DNA of 64,000 bases from Calliopum simillimum (GCA_951812925.1 OX638372.1:69333407-69397406); one strand, 5' to 3'; shown: positions 45,285 to 58,131, counted from the stretch's first letter. The notes: generated from the sequence alone by a model not told the origin. A program made the numbers and translations.

Positions 45285-46330
45285 TAGTGTCCGACCGAAG
45301 GTCACTTTTTGGCCGAAGCCGATTAATCGGTTTTTTATTACCTTCGGCCGAAACCGAAAGTTCTTTCATTTTATATTTTTATACCCTACTCTCAGGGCAT
45401 ATACAATTTGTAGCACTATAGGCTAGTTACTTAGTTTTATTCAGGCCAGAGATAACACACTTAGTGCCGATTTTGCATTGTTCGGATAAGCCTTAGCTGA
45501 AATAGATCGGGTGCAAAAGATCAAAAAATCAGTTTCTTGCAAAATTTTTTCCCTAATTTGATCCAAGATTTTTTAGCTTAGAAAATTTCATAAAGAAAAG
45601 TTGCATTAGTTGTTTTCGTACAATTTATATCCTATTTAAAGATATTTTCTTAACCTGTAGAACCCGATCTCTCTCGACTCTCTGACTAGAACAAACGTTT
45701 ATACCTACTATTGGAAGACCAAAAAACTGATTTTCTCGACCTTTTATATCCGATATCTCACGAAGGCACCACCTCTCTAAAATAGAACGGCCATTTTTCA
45801 TCCGACTTTGCTTTGCAAGGGCTCGAAATTTTTGTAAAGAAATATGTTACTGAAATAAAATAATAAATTATGAATCCTTTGATTTTTCGGTACAGAGAGG
45901 AGGTTATTGAGAGATGCCCTTATTTAAATGGCTAATAACTCGGAAAGTTGTAATCGAATTGAAAAAGTAGAGCGTTTAGGGTGATCTTACCTATCCGAAT
46001 ACATTAACATAATTAAATTTTGCTATTTACTGTTTTTGTTACATATCTTTAAGTACATCTCAAAACAATGATTTTTGCACTTTTGAGCAAAGATGACTCA
46101 CGATTCTGACATAATAGAAAAAAACAAAGTTCAGATTCGTAATTAGAAAGTCCCAATCCACTACAAAAGGCTATCATTTTGTTTAAATGTAATTTTCTTA
46201 AATCAACAAGATGCTTTATGCTTGAAGTTACAGACATTCGACTTCAGCTTATTTTGGCCGAATGTGAGGCCAAGGTGTGTTTTTGGCCAAAGGTGGCCGT
46301 AGCCGAAGCTGATTAATCGGTTGGACACTA
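45285..46330. mobile_element. hAT-like TIR element (1046 bp)
   Basis: Ends TAGTGTCCGACCGA (45285) and, inverted, TAGTGTCCAACCGA (to 46330) fit the hAT pattern YARNG. Subterminal GGCCGAAGCCGATTAATCGG and its variants occur at both ends. Flanks TTAAAAG and TAAAAAGG are similar but not a clean 8-bp duplication. A fragment of the palindromic element family (17195-18337) lies inside at about 45640-45790. No transposase. Confidence 0.7.
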
Positions 46331-49300
46331 TAAAAAGGATTAAGTTTGTATAATTCAAGATTCGAAAATGCGCACCACCCTAGTAGTTATAGAACTATTC
46401 GGAAAATAAAATTTTACAATAATTTTTTTAACTATGAAAGTAAGTGATATCAGAAAGTGCTTTATATTACTTTTATCTGTTCGAAAATATTCTTTACCAC
46501 ATTCTCACCCCCTTCCAGTAGTTTGTGGGGGATGATTGAATAATACCTTGTCAGTAGATCTTTTCTTAAAATACTATTAAAAATATACAATAATGAAAAA
46601 AAAATTAATGATGAGGCTTTATAGCCAAAGGCCCAAACTATCTCTTGCAGGATGGCCGAAAATGAATTAAATGCAATTTCTGTAATACGCTAGCATCAGA
46701 TAACTACGTAATGTAATTTGTTGTGATTTCATCTTAATTAATCTAAATAGATATGATATATGTATCTTAGATCAATGTGATAAAAGTACCGCTGTCTGAA
46801 GCTGCAAATTGTATCTGCACAGATTATCGTACTCGAAATTATTTTTATTATTGTAATCTGTATAGTTTTGTCTTGTTTTTTGTTGCTGTTGTCTATGCTA
46901 ATATGTCTGGTTACATTTGCGACGTTTGAATGCTCGTATTTAACATTTTTTGAAGATTTCGTGAGGTTAAAAAGGTGTTTTCTGGCAAGCAGAGAGAAGG
47001 CAGTTTGTTGTCATGAAATGTTTTGAATTTGACTGAATTCAAAAGCGCTTGTGCAATCAAACAGAGTACTGACTGCAAGGTGCTTAGAATGTAGTGTGCA
47101 ATCGGTTAAGTACGACGCAAGCATTTGGCCAAATGGCAGATGCTTCGATCTCAAGAGTTGGTTTAAGATGCGCCTTTGACTGGTTGGTTATGAAGTGCTC
47201 AATCGCCAAAAATTGCTTCAATACCGATACAGCTGATTGCGAATATGAAAACCAGTTTTCTTTTTTAAAAAAAAAAAAAAAAAAAACCGTTTTTATTCAT
47301 ATCGCTTAGCAAGAAATTATATCATAATGAGAGTTTGAAAAGAAAATTTCGGAATGACATTTTACACTTGCAAGTAGATGTGCATGTAATTGTTCTGTTC
47401 TGGTCTGTATCTATGAGCTGGGGGGGGGGGGGGGCGCATGTACGTTGCTATAATTACTTAACGTTATACTACGTTGTGTTTTACGTTGCGTCGCGTAATG
47501 TGCCACAAACAAAATCAGTTAGTCATTTGTTAAGAAATAATTTGATTCGTAAAGATTTCCTTGCTCTTGGACTTTAATTTGCCACTTAGAGACGACTTTA
47601 ATAGACTCGCTGGGTACAAAGCAGAACGTAAATACTTTTCGTACGCGAAAGCGGTGAGTGCGATTGTGATTGTTGTTTCGAGTCCATAGATGAGTTCGCT
47701 TGCATGGCTTTTCTTGGTGCAGATTATAATCGGCGGAATATGTCATTTTGTGGGCAGCAACCGTGGAAACAGTTGGTAACGCTGTCGCTGACGCTAGCGC
47801 TAACGCTGATGGTGGAGAATCAAATCAAATGGCGACGTGTACAACGACGCAAGTCCATGTGTGGGAAGCACGAAGCGTTAAATTTTAGCCGTTGGTGACA
47901 GTTGGAGCCAACGGCACAGTGGCGACAATTTGCCTAGAAATAAATCACAAAGCTCATAAGCCATGCGGCAAACAGTGCACAACGAACTGAATCGCTCACT
48001 TAGCGAGCGCCACGATCACGGTCTCAGTCAGCAAAAGAAAAAGATTTCGTCTTCAGAGGCAAACTCAAGCATTTACTTTACATATATGTATGCGAATGGT
48101 ACAGCAGTGATGCCAACAAGGGTCATAAGATTTTAAATGACAAATTTTGCGGTATTTTTTTTTTTTTTTTTTTTTGTAGAAAGCCTTTAGAATTTGTTGT
48201 TCGAAATTTCAAAAATTTTTACGAGACTTTAATAGTGGCTTTTACTTTCTGAAAACACCACTGAAATTATCAAAGTCCTCAATTTTATAAAATGCTTTTT
48301 TGAAAAAGTTCATAAATAGCTGGCAACTCTGACGATAGCAATAAAAAAACAATCTGAAGTTATGCTGAGAGCTTCAGTTCCCCAAGCCCAATGAAAAATA
48401 TCTAAACTCCCGAATTGTTGATAAACCACGAAATCAACTTCGCACGATTACAATTAAATCAACCGAACTTATTAAAAAGAAAGAAAAAAAAAAACAAAAA
48501 TAAATCGGTTTGTTTTTTTGACAATAAGTGGCTTCCTGGTGGAATCATCGTTGAAATGTACATAACTGTGGCTGCGACACTTTCCATCAGACTTAACGGA
48601 GCGGAGTACAGGCAGCCGTTTTGGGCCAATTCGAATGTGAAGTTGAAGTGTCATCACAATAATTGGAACATTTTTCACTTTCACGCGCACAACAATTGCT
48701 GCCACCTAAGCAAATGGCAATTGTGTCTTATGTGGCTTCTGCAATTATAATCACGCGTTGTATTCACATTTTAGTCAGTCGTGATTTCCAAATTTTCATT
48801 GAAAATTAAAAACCTCTCTTTTCACCCTTCATAAAAATAAGAGATGTGGTTTATTGAATAGATAGATCTTAATTGCGCAATTATCGAAATCAGCGGTGAA
48901 ACTAAGTATAAATTAAGCGTTGACCATGAGCGAATGTCTAAGAATCTCACATGTAAAGCAGAAAGTGCCGCAAAGGCCACTTATCTCAGACAGTTTTACG
49001 AAGTTGCCTGCAAATTTTTAGGCATAAAACCTCAATAGAATTATCTTTTAAAAGAAGATATCCCTGGGTCCATCCCATCTGAACTATATTTGCCAACTAC
49101 CCACATCATATCGATTCGCCCGATTTCAATCAAAATAATCGTCGTTTATTGAAATGGTTAACTCTTTTAAGTAGCACAATCTTATGCTCAATGTCGAAAA
49201 GGTTTCATAATGTCATCAGCTGAAATTCTGCTCCCCTCGGACTAGCTGTTCTGTCACCAAAAAGGTGACTCGAACGTTTATCGAAGTTATTCAATCAAAA

Positions 49301-49903
49301 GTATTGACAAATTTGCTCCTCAGTAGAGTGAATAACTTGTTCCTAGCGTGTTCATTACACTGATTAAAAAGTTGAAGTTGCCCAGAATTTTGTTCTTAGG
49401 GCAAAAAAAAAGTTTCGTCATGGTGAAAGTCAACACCTTGAAACTTTTTAAACATTTCAGAAAACATTTGATAGACCATTAACCACTTTGAAACGTGAAT
49501 AATGATTTATTTCTCCGTAAGCTCTGTAGTTTTGAATATTTTGTACATTAGGTGGAAAATTAAGAAATAAATGAATTGACAATATATCCAAAACTACAGC
49601 ACTTACGGAAAAATAGTTTGCAGATACAGAGCCTTCTTGTTTCGGGTGCTACTAAGGGATGGCGTTAGCATGTTCGGGAAAAAAAAAATGGAGGATGTTT
49701 TCACATTCTACAACACCATTTTGGAAGGGAAGCGTCCCTAAATCATCTGGGAAAATGATGTGGGGAAGGTTAGTCTTACACTCTACCCCGCAGATATACC
49801 ATGGAAGAGGAGGGAATCAGTTAATAGCAAATTTTAATGAATTCTTTCTTGAAATGTTTTTTTTTTTTAATTTTCGAAGGGACGAATATTTGTACCTAAC
49901 AAA
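46331..49903. other. No gene recognised; homopolymers and possible regulatory DNA
   Basis: Holds A-run 47268-47285, G-run 47420-47434 and T-run near 48155-48176. A repeat-free, GC-richer stretch lies at 47640-48060, with GCTGTCGCTGACGCTAGCGC near 47784 and a GCGGTGAGTG donor-like site near 47650. Frames of 60-111 residues have no domains. Confidence 0.4.
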
Positions 49904-50294
49904 ACCTAACTTAACCTAACCTATCCTAACCTAACCTAACCTAACCTAACCTAACCTAACCTAACCTAACCTAACCTAACCTAACCTAACCTAACCTAAC
50001 CTAACCTAACCTAACATAACCTAACCTAACCTAACCTAACCTAACCTAACCTAACCTAACCTAACCTAACCTAACCTAACCTAACCTAACCTAACCTAAC
50101 CTAACCTAACCTAACCTAACCTAACCTAACCTAACCTAACCTAACCTAACCTAACCTAACCTAACCTAACCTAACCTAACCTAACCTAACCTAACCTAAC
50201 CTAACCTAACCTAACCTAACCTAACCTAACCTAACCTAACCTAACCTAACCTAACCTAACCTAACCTAACCTAACCTAACCTAACCAAACCTAA
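49904..50294 (+). repeat. Interstitial CCTAA/TTAGG array (~390 bp)
   Basis: Almost perfect head-to-tail pentamers CCTAA (TTAGG on the other strand), about 75 units, with a few variants at the edges (CCTATCC near 49920) and inside (CTAACATAAC near 50013). TTAGG is the ancestral arthropod telomere repeat, but short dispersed arrays also occur in flies, which do not use it at telomeres. Unique-looking DNA lies on both sides, so the array is internal. Confidence 0.95.
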
Positions 50295-50435
50295 AAAGCA
50301 GGCTTCAATGGATCTAAATTTTAAAACTTTTTTTAAAAAACTGAGTATGCCTATCTCTGGATATCTTAAAACCCAGATGTGATACAGCAATTCTGCTCTG
50401 GATTCAAATTCAGCATTACAAAGTTCATTCGAAAT

Positions 50436-50960
50436 GGGTATACTCACTTTGTCCTTCGTAACGCAGAGAAGGAGGCATGACAGGTATGGAAAAGTGCATA
50501 TATTCTTCACCAGCGTCATCTCCTCAGTCGATATAGCCATGTCCGTCTGGCTGGCTGGCTACCTTCGTCGCTAAGCTAAGCTCGTGGGATTGAAAATAAG
50601 CGATATCGGTCAACGGACACGCCTACCGCCCATACAAAAAATATATTCAAAATGCAACTTTAGAAGTATTTTTCACAATAATTCAACCGAAATACACATA
50701 AATACCACAAATAAAAAGTGCAAGCTCTGAGAAAAAACTGGGTGAAGTCAGACAAGAGGGTGTGGCACCTCCCATATAAGAAAAAGCTTCAAAATGTTAT
50801 ACTGTAATCGTGTTTTGAGATAATCTAACCAAATTTCACTCAGACACTAAGAACTATAGGTGCAAGCTCTGAGCAAAAACTGAGAGAACTCGGGCAAGAG
50901 CAAAATTTTAAAAATATTGCAGTGTAGGGTATTTAACGTTTGGCCAGGCCAAAGGTTACA
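50436..50960 (-). repeat. Family A copy, short
   Basis: Closing end GGGTATACTCACTTTGTCC at 50436, inverse orientation, one to two internal units, then GCAGTGTAGGGTATTTAAC and the cap TTTGGCCAGGCCAAAGG near 50940-50958. About 0.52 kb, a minimal copy with both ends. Confidence 0.9.
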
Positions 50961-52721
50961 AGTTTTGATTATAATAATAATAAAAACATCGCTGAAAAAC
51001 GGTCAATTATTTATACCAAAAACAAAAAACATTTTTGTTTATTTTGAAGTATTCTCCGTTACACTGCATCAACAAAATTTCAATAGCAACACTTGTAAAA
51101 ATTACTTTTTTGCCAGAAAACTGTGCTTTTTAATCTATAGTGCATTGTACAATTCATTTATTGAATTTACTCTTCTTTATTCCGACCATTTGTATAAACT
51201 TTCAGGTTAAACAATTAAGTATTTCATTCTTTTTCTTCAAACTTTCAGTATTTCAAACATAAAAGGACATCTTCCAGCACATACTCTTGTGTTTGGGTGT
51301 CCACCCTCATAACCACAAACTTTTAACTAATCCCATTTGTATGAAACAGAAACTGAGAAGTTCATTTTTTAATTTACAAGAATGTGGACATGTGATAACG
51401 TGACGTCCTTTCTTTGAAACATTTTTCTTGCAGCGCTTGAGCCACTTAAAATTTCAAAGCAGCAACGGCGTCAACAAGAAATGAATAAGTTTGCAACAAG
51501 AGACGTGATAAATTATCAGATGGACAGAATAAAAGTAAATTAAACGCACTCATGTGTTACCTACCCCCTCTTGGGCAGTACGCATTTTGTGGAAAACAAA
51601 GAAAACAAAAAATAAATTTAAAGAAGAGAGGAAAAAACACCCGCACTTTTATTAAAGAAATTTATGAAAAAAAAAAGATGTGTGCAAGGATTTCGTTGAT
51701 GAGTACTCAAGGAGAATAATTAAAAAAAAAAAAAGCCGAAAGAAAAAGTTGTGAATTGCTATCAGATGAACCAGCCCTCATCTGGTTGAAAACACTGGTA
51801 TCCTTGCTCTTAAAAGCAGTGTCCTGTTTGTCACAGGATATTCGGTATTTCCTTCTCATCATACCATCTTTTTTTTTCTTTCTTCTTTTTAACAAAGAGC
51901 TCCGAAAAATTGCTTCTAAACAGAAAAATTATTGCATGTGTGTATAGGTGTAGTTTTTGATGCCCATAAGCGAAGTGTCCATTGTCGGTTCCATTACGTT
52001 GCAAATTTCGATTGAATTTGGGTGATAATGCATTAACGTAAAACACAAAACAAATCTTACGTCATCCTATTTGTAATGGCAGACAAACTGTGAGGCGGTC
52101 AATTGGGAAGCTGTAATGATGCAAACAATTGGATTAAACTGCATTCATTGCGAGTCTCTGTGGAATAATCGAGACTGAAAGGACATTTATTATATGTATT
52201 TGGATTCGATAAGGACTTAATGGTTACTTGCATTCTTCTTTATTACATGTGGCAAAAAAAAAGAGATTTAATTCCAAGTTTTTGTGTGTTTTTAATAAAT
52301 TATACAATATACAATAATTATTGTACTAAAACAGTTTATTGCACTTAAAAATACATAAAATTCTTAATTCATTAAATTTCTTATGTTTCAAATAAATATT
52401 ACTGTCTAATAATCCTTTTTAAATTTCCTATCGCAGGTATCATAAATGCGATCGCTTCCTTTTTATTTTCTTTGTTAACTAATCCCACATTTTCTTCTTT
52501 GTTCGTTAAAAGGAAAGTGCCAATAATCTCAGTAAAACGCATGCAACAATAAACATACACAAAAATCCTGTCAACATTGAAAACTCGCTTTAAGAACGGA
52601 GTGAGGATAAAAAGGACTCTGACAAGATAATACAGTTTATCATAATGTGCGAATCTGTTCATACTGAATACATATGTATGTACATATGGGTGATTCTACA
52701 AAAAACCGAAATTTCGATGTC
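50961..52721. other. No gene seen
   Basis: AT-rich with A-runs near 51667 and 51721. Frames 51707-52046 and 52399-52662 have no recognisable domain. Confidence 0.45.
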
Positions 52722-53780
52722 GGTGTCCCAAAATTAAATACCCTACTCTGTAGTATTTGTAGTTTTTGCTCAGATCAACTTGCAATAACTATTCAAAGTT
52801 TATGTTCGAAATTTGGTTCCATTACCTCAAATAACGCTTGCACTGCAGAAGTAAGTACGTAAATTTTGCTAGTATGAGATATGCCAGCCCTCTTGTTCGA
52901 GTTTGCTTAGATTTTCTCGGAGCTTGCATTTACTGTTCTTAGTGTTTGATTGACTTATGGTAGGATTATTAATATTATTTATTTATTTAGTTCCTTCCTA
53001 GCACAACAAGATATATATCTTATAATTAAAAGTACTAGTCACATGAAGACAAATTAATACATGAGATAATTAAATACAAGCTTAAGTACAATTCACATAC
53101 TTAAAATAATATATAAAAATATAAAAATTTGATGCAAAATAGCAAAACATAGCTTAAACTAAAACCTATTATTACAGCTGTGATAGATGGATAAGAAGTC
53201 TATCTTTGTATTGCACGAAGTTGGGAATGGATCTTAAGTTTGATGGCAGAGCGTTCCAAAGGCGTATTGAGTGTATAAAGAATTGTCTTTCAGATGTCAA
53301 GCAAGAATGGCGTATCTGAATTATAGTCTTTGAGCGAGTAGATCTTGAAAAAGTTAGTTTGCTATAGAGATAGGAAGGTTGCATCGTGTATATCACTTTA
53401 TGCAGTAGCAGTAGAATCCGAAGTTTCACTACATTTTCAAAGGAAATGTAAATCTTTTTAGATTAGGTTGAGACTTGGTCTGTGCGCCTTAATCCAAAGA
53501 CATACCGTGCTATATTATTGAAAATTACGTTTAGCTTATGCATCATAGAAAAATCACAATTTGCAAAGATTTCACACCCATACAAAAGAGTGGGCAGGAG
53601 GTAGCTTTTCGCAAGCAAAAGCCTTACCCTTACCGGTGTAAGAAACACTTTCAGTAAAACATTTTTAAACTTTTACTTATGTATATAGGAGGTGCCACGC
53701 CCTACTCCCCGAATTCGCCTTGTTTTTGCTCTAAACTTGTGCTTACTATGTGTATTTTGCTTGCGATTTGAAAAACTTGT
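52722..53780 (+). repeat. Family A copy, 5' part, split by a LINE
   Basis: Left piece 52722-52968 starts at AAAATTAAATACCCTACTCT (cap missing) and breaks within the GTTGGATTAT string. It resumes at 53646 with TTTCAGTAAAACATTTTTAA and GTGCCACGCCC. About 12 bp of the expected family A sequence is missing at the junction, so the insertion removed target DNA. Confidence 0.8.
52969..53645 (-). pseudogene. LINE 3' end: reverse transcriptase C-terminal region
   Basis: Reading leftwards from 53645: LLLAKSYLLPTLLYGCEI, MHKLNVIFNNIARYVFGLRR, then one in-frame TAA (53463-53465), then KLRILLLLHKVIYTMQPSYL and FFIHSIRLWNALPSNLRSIP to the stop at 53172. This is the thumb and C-terminal end typical of I/jockey-like non-LTR elements, with the LWN-x-LP motif. 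The single stop implies recent decay. A non-coding tail with AAATAAATAAATAA at the 3' side (about 52975-52990) fits a LINE terminus. The 5' truncation is about 60 residues before the first motif. Confidence 0.85.
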
Positions 53781-53814
53781 TTTCAGGTACCGCGCATTCA
53801 CCACGTTTTTGGTT

Positions 53815-54100
53815 TGGTTTCTGATTGCATTATCTCAAGTTCCAACTTCGGAATGGCAAGTGCTCTCATTTCTCTAAGGAAACGATTCAACTGAAAAACT
53901 TTTCAAGTGCTTGGCATTCAGCTAAAAAAGTTTTTGAAGGCTTGTTGGATAAACATCGGTCAGAAGGTTATGTACATTCTTCGCTAAAAATTTACATCTT
54001 GCACCATCATCTTTATTATTATAGTCGGCAATTAACCACCGAGTCAGATGAACAAGGCGAACTGTACCACCAAGTTGCTGTACCATTTGAAATCAGGTGA
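53815..54100 (+). pseudogene. Domain remnant of an unidentified arthropod mobile-element protein
   Basis: The frame gives FSSAWHSAKKVFEGLLDKH and then VHSSLKIYILHHHLYYYSRQ, ending SDEQGELYHQVAVPFEIR. The pattern A-W...V, S-L-K-x-x-x-L-H-x-H-L, S-D-E-x-G-E-x-x-H-Q is one I have met repeatedly in uncharacterised arthropod proteins encoded by repeats, but I cannot name the family. The piece is about 90 residues with no catalytic motif visible. It continues weakly in another frame to about 54254. It may be a decayed transposase fragment. Confidence 0.5.
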
Positions 54101-54469
54101 TGTTATCCTTTTTAATTCTTCATTCTTTAAAAACGCATTCTTTAACGAACACAATATGGAAAAGTTTTTAGATATCGAGGAAAGAAAACGCCTGACGCAG
54201 CTTTCATCGAAATTCGTTGGTAGAGCAAAAACATGTTTGAAGGCAATTATCTAGAAAGAAGGACCCTGACGACAGCAGCGATTACTTCCCATTTCAATCA
54301 TCACCAAAAAGAAATCGACAAAAATTATGTCAGAATATAATCAATATTTTGAACAAGTACAAAACCTAACCTAAAAAAAAAAATTAACCACTAAAACGCA
54401 AATAATTATTTATAATTATGAGCATTTGGATTTTTTCGGCTCAGTAGTAGTAAATGATTGAGTCTCAAT
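54101..54469. other. No further gene; weak continuation of the previous remnant
   Basis: A frame to 54254 has no known motif; the rest is AT-rich. Confidence 0.4.
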
Positions 54470-54977
54470 TAGAGCTGGGCACGGGCCGTATTTTTTTTCG
54501 TGGCCTGCGGGCCTTTACTCTTCAGCTACGGGCTCGGGCCTTGAAATCGAGTTTTGTGCTGGCTTCGTGCAGGTCCGGGCCTAATCCTAAAAGCCCGAAA
54601 ATTAGAGGCCCGTAAGGGCGCGTAAATCACGGGAAGATTGGAAGGATAAAGTTGCAAAAAAATTTGTTCTAACATAAAAATATGTAAAATTTTGTATAAA
54701 TATGAGCCAGAGAATGACAACAGAGTAAGTCAAGTCAAACAAATCATCTTATTGGATTAGAATATTTGTTTTTCCAACATATGAAAATCATTGATTTAGC
54801 TTCATCAATAAGCTAACATTTTTTTAAAGTGTGAACATATAATAATGTGGTTGAATCGGGCCGGGTCTGTCTCATGCCTCGACAAAAAATATTCGTGAGG
54901 GCTCGTGCTTTTTTCAAGTGCTTGTTTCGTGTTCGTGCCTGGCAGGGCCTAACTTTTAAAGCCCGTGCGTAGCTCTA
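54470..54977. mobile_element. hAT-like MITE rich in GGGCC words (508 bp)
   Basis: Ends TAGAGCTGGGCACGGGC and, inverted, TAGAGCTACGCACGGGC match at 15 of 17 positions and fit YARNG. GGGCC/GGCCC words are dense (CGGGCTCGGGCC, GGTCCGGGCC, TCGGGCCGGG). No matching 8-bp flank was found. The 64-residue frame 54526-54720 is incidental. Confidence 0.7.
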
Positions 54978-57589
54978 TTTTGTTTGACTTATATGTGGCA
55001 AAAAGTAAAAAAATTAGATGCAAACTTCAATTTGCCATAAAAAAAAAAAAATTTTAGCTAAGATTAATTTATGGGTGTACTTTCATTTCGCGTTGGAATT
55101 ATTCGGGAAAGAATCGATGACCCAAAAATTGTTGCACTATATTATATAACACATATAACTGATCTTTCCTTTGAGTATAAACAATGTCCAATATTTCAAA
55201 GCTTTTGAATAAAAATTTTGTATTGACGCAAACTCCAATTGCAACTGTTGTTAAATGAAAATTTCATTAACATTTTGCGTTTGTACAATGAGTACGCCAA
55301 GATGATCGTCTTTGACTGAACCCACGCACACACAACAGAGATTTCTATAAATGGTTCGTTTGGCTGCGGAAGAACATGTAAAGACAGACGATTAAGTTCC
55401 CCACCTTTTTAAGCAAATTCAGATAAAGGCAAGTGACGACCACACACTCCCAACAAACCTTATGCGCAACCTCAGCTACGGTTCAAGACGATATTGGTGA
55501 TGTTGGTGCGCCAACTTGTTATGCCACAGTACTAGCTGTCCATTATTATACTCGTACTACCACCATTCATACTGTTGACTGTCATTCATTCACTTCATTC
55601 ATTAATCCAAGCGAACAGAACCGAAATTAGTCATCAATGCAAACTTTGACCAAGGTTAATGGTAAAGATGTGCGAATATTAAAAAAAATCTATAAAACTT
55701 TGCAGCAAAGCGTCTGAAAGATCTGAAAATGATATTTAAATTGAATTTGAAATTATAACTTTCGGCTGACTAATTAATTTTCGTTTTTACCGGGGCCTGA
55801 AATTTGATTTATTTATTCTATAGAAAAATAGGATGTTTTTCTTTTAAAAATTTCAACTGTAGAGATCTTTTTAACAAAATGAAATGTATTATTTGCGTCG
55901 TGATAAGCCATGCCTACCAGATTATTACAACATTATGCATCATGATCAACATTTTTATGGCCAGGGCAATCTATGCGAACTGTCAATGAATTGTAGAAAT
56001 AATTTCATATGTGTACTATGTTTAAGGTCACTTTTCTAAGCATATTGCATAGTCATCGCAGTGTGTTTCTTATGTAAGGAAATGCAAAAAAATTATGCAG
56101 TCCGATCAAAAGGTCTCCAATAATGGCAAATCATGCCGCATTTTGCGCAAACTGTGATTGAATCGTGCCATCACATGTCATATGATGTGCGATCGGATTT
56201 CGAGCGGAAAATGAGAATGACTTCTGTTGCACACCCTAATTTCTCGTAATCATTATTAAGCGATCTCGATATACTATGCATTGTAGTATGACAGTAAAAT
56301 GCATATATCATGGCGTAACGCTCGCGCTGCTGACCCAAACAAAGCACAGTTGGCATTATGTGACCAATTTATGTGTGCTAGCTTATTAAATACAAAAGTA
56401 TCCAGAAGATTCAATAAGTCATTTTAATGATCGACATCAAACATTTCGTGTTTATAAATCATAACGTACAAAATGATCTTACATCATACTTACAATTCAT
56501 CCACTATCATTTCAGATCAATTGAAGAATTTATGTGATCGTGTGCCACCGATCAGTGTAACGTTCTGCGACGGTCATTGAGTTTGGCCTCTCTGCTTTTG
56601 GGATCGGTCACTGAAGAACGCCGTTTGCTGACATTTAAATAAAAAAAGAAACAAAAAATATGGAAAAAGCAAAGTTCTTCTTCGAAAATGTGCACCTACA
56701 ACCTACGCCACTTGGGTCCGCTCCATATAGAAACTTTGATCATCATTACATCTTGTACGAACGCTCGCATAATCGCACACATCGCAACTCATTTGTTATT
56801 CATCGATTTGGAGCATATGACGCTGCTCTGTTGGGAGTTGCTCATTTTCGTGCGCTGGACGTAGGGGTGGATATCAGTGCGGCTTGAATAAGGTGTGTTT
56901 GACGACGTCGCGACGTCATTGAATGTAGTTGTTGTTGTTGTTGTTGTTCACAATAATTATTATCTTGCGCTTACAAAATGTAAATGAATTCTCGTTTATG
57001 ATTATTGGAGAGATACAAACATATGTATATACGTAAATAAATATGTATGTAATCATACCTTGAAGAATAGTGTAGCTCACAGTAGTGTTTACACGTTTCG
57101 TTTTATTTGACTTTCTGTTTTGTTTGAGGTGACGCAAAAAACATTTTAGTTGTCCAGTTGCAAAACCCGACCATTGTCCGAAAATTCAATGATTATAAAA
57201 TAAATATAGGTCAACTGAAGAAACAAACTTTTCATTTTAAATTAGACTACTTTATACAATTTTTTTTTTAAAGTAGCCCAAATTTTATGCGTTGATATGT
57301 GCTTTGAAAACTACGAGATTTTTGAATCTTCCAAATGATCCTACAACTCAACAGAAGAGTATTATACACTTATACTTTGGCGCGATTAAAAAAATTTCTT
57401 CACTTTTCGGTGAAATCATAAAAAGTCTAACTTTTTAGGTATCAGTGTTTACCATTCATAGTCTACACACAAAAATTGCTTCTGATGACAAAAATTGCAT
57501 CCTATATATTTATTTCCTGGAATTATTTTACTTTGTTGTTTTAAAGGGGCTCTTCATAAACCCCGTGACGCTAAAATCGTTAAAAGTTT
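54978..57589. other. No gene recognised; GTT microsatellite at 56930-56950
   Basis: Repeat-free stretches at 55320-55630 and 56500-56890 have fairly even composition and may be regulatory or exonic. Frames of 60-75 residues (55433-55630, 56660-56887) show no domain. Seven GTT units are at 56930-56950. Confidence 0.4.
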
Positions 57590-58060
57590 AACCCCTCGGA
57601 GCATCACTACGAAGCACAGTGCTGCCACAAATAGGGAAAAATTTAAAGTGCGCACTGTGTCTCAGGCTGCGGTGCTGGTAATTAGCGGAGCAATACCAAT
57701 AGATTTGTTGGTCCTGGAGCGTCAAAGACTGTGTACGCTGAAGAACAAATTGGTAAGCCAGTGAACAGCACAAGATGTCAGGACTCACACCTTCAAAGAT
57801 GGCAAAAAAAGCGGCAAACGCTGGACAGCGCGGCTAATACCTAGTTGAACACATGGTTAAATAAGAAGTCCGGCGAGGTAAATTTTTACATTCCGCAGCT
57901 GCCATCAGGACATAGATATTTTCTAAAATTCCTAAACAAGATAGCAAAAACAGACAGATCAGACTGCATATACAAAGAAAACAAATATGCTGGCATGGGC
58001 TGCTGAAGCACTCTCTGACAGAAGAAATGAAATGAAAGCCCAATGTAAGCAAATAAAGAG
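57590..58060 (+). pseudogene. LINE fragment: reverse transcriptase C-terminal region (R1-like)
   Basis: Blocks in order: VRTVSQAAVLVISGAIPIDL near 57650-57707, LERQRLCTLKNK, then in another frame RWTARLIPSLNTWLNKKSGE and VNFYIPQLPSGHRYFLKF and KTDRSDCIYKEN to about 57990. The A-V-L-V-I-x-G-x-x-P-I-x-L-L string and R-W-T-x-R-L-I-P followed by G-E-V-N are typical of the C-terminal third of R1-clade LINEs (recalled). At least one frameshift near 57760 and loss of the polymerase core make it a fragment. Confidence 0.75.
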
Positions 58061-58131
58061 ATGGCGTTAAATGCCTTAAAAGGAAGCCCTCTAATGCAAT
58101 ATCAAAAACGGTTTTTTAGGTTGAGGTATTC

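Noticed and set aside
49904..50294. True chromosome end
   Set aside because: Complex non-telomeric DNA continues for more than 13 kb on the right and 49 kb on the left.
52399..52662. 87-residue minus frame
   Set aside because: No known domain; isolated in AT-rich DNA.
56660..56887. 75-residue plus frame in repeat-free DNA
   Set aside because: Even composition is suggestive but there is no domain, and no splice sites in frame were found.
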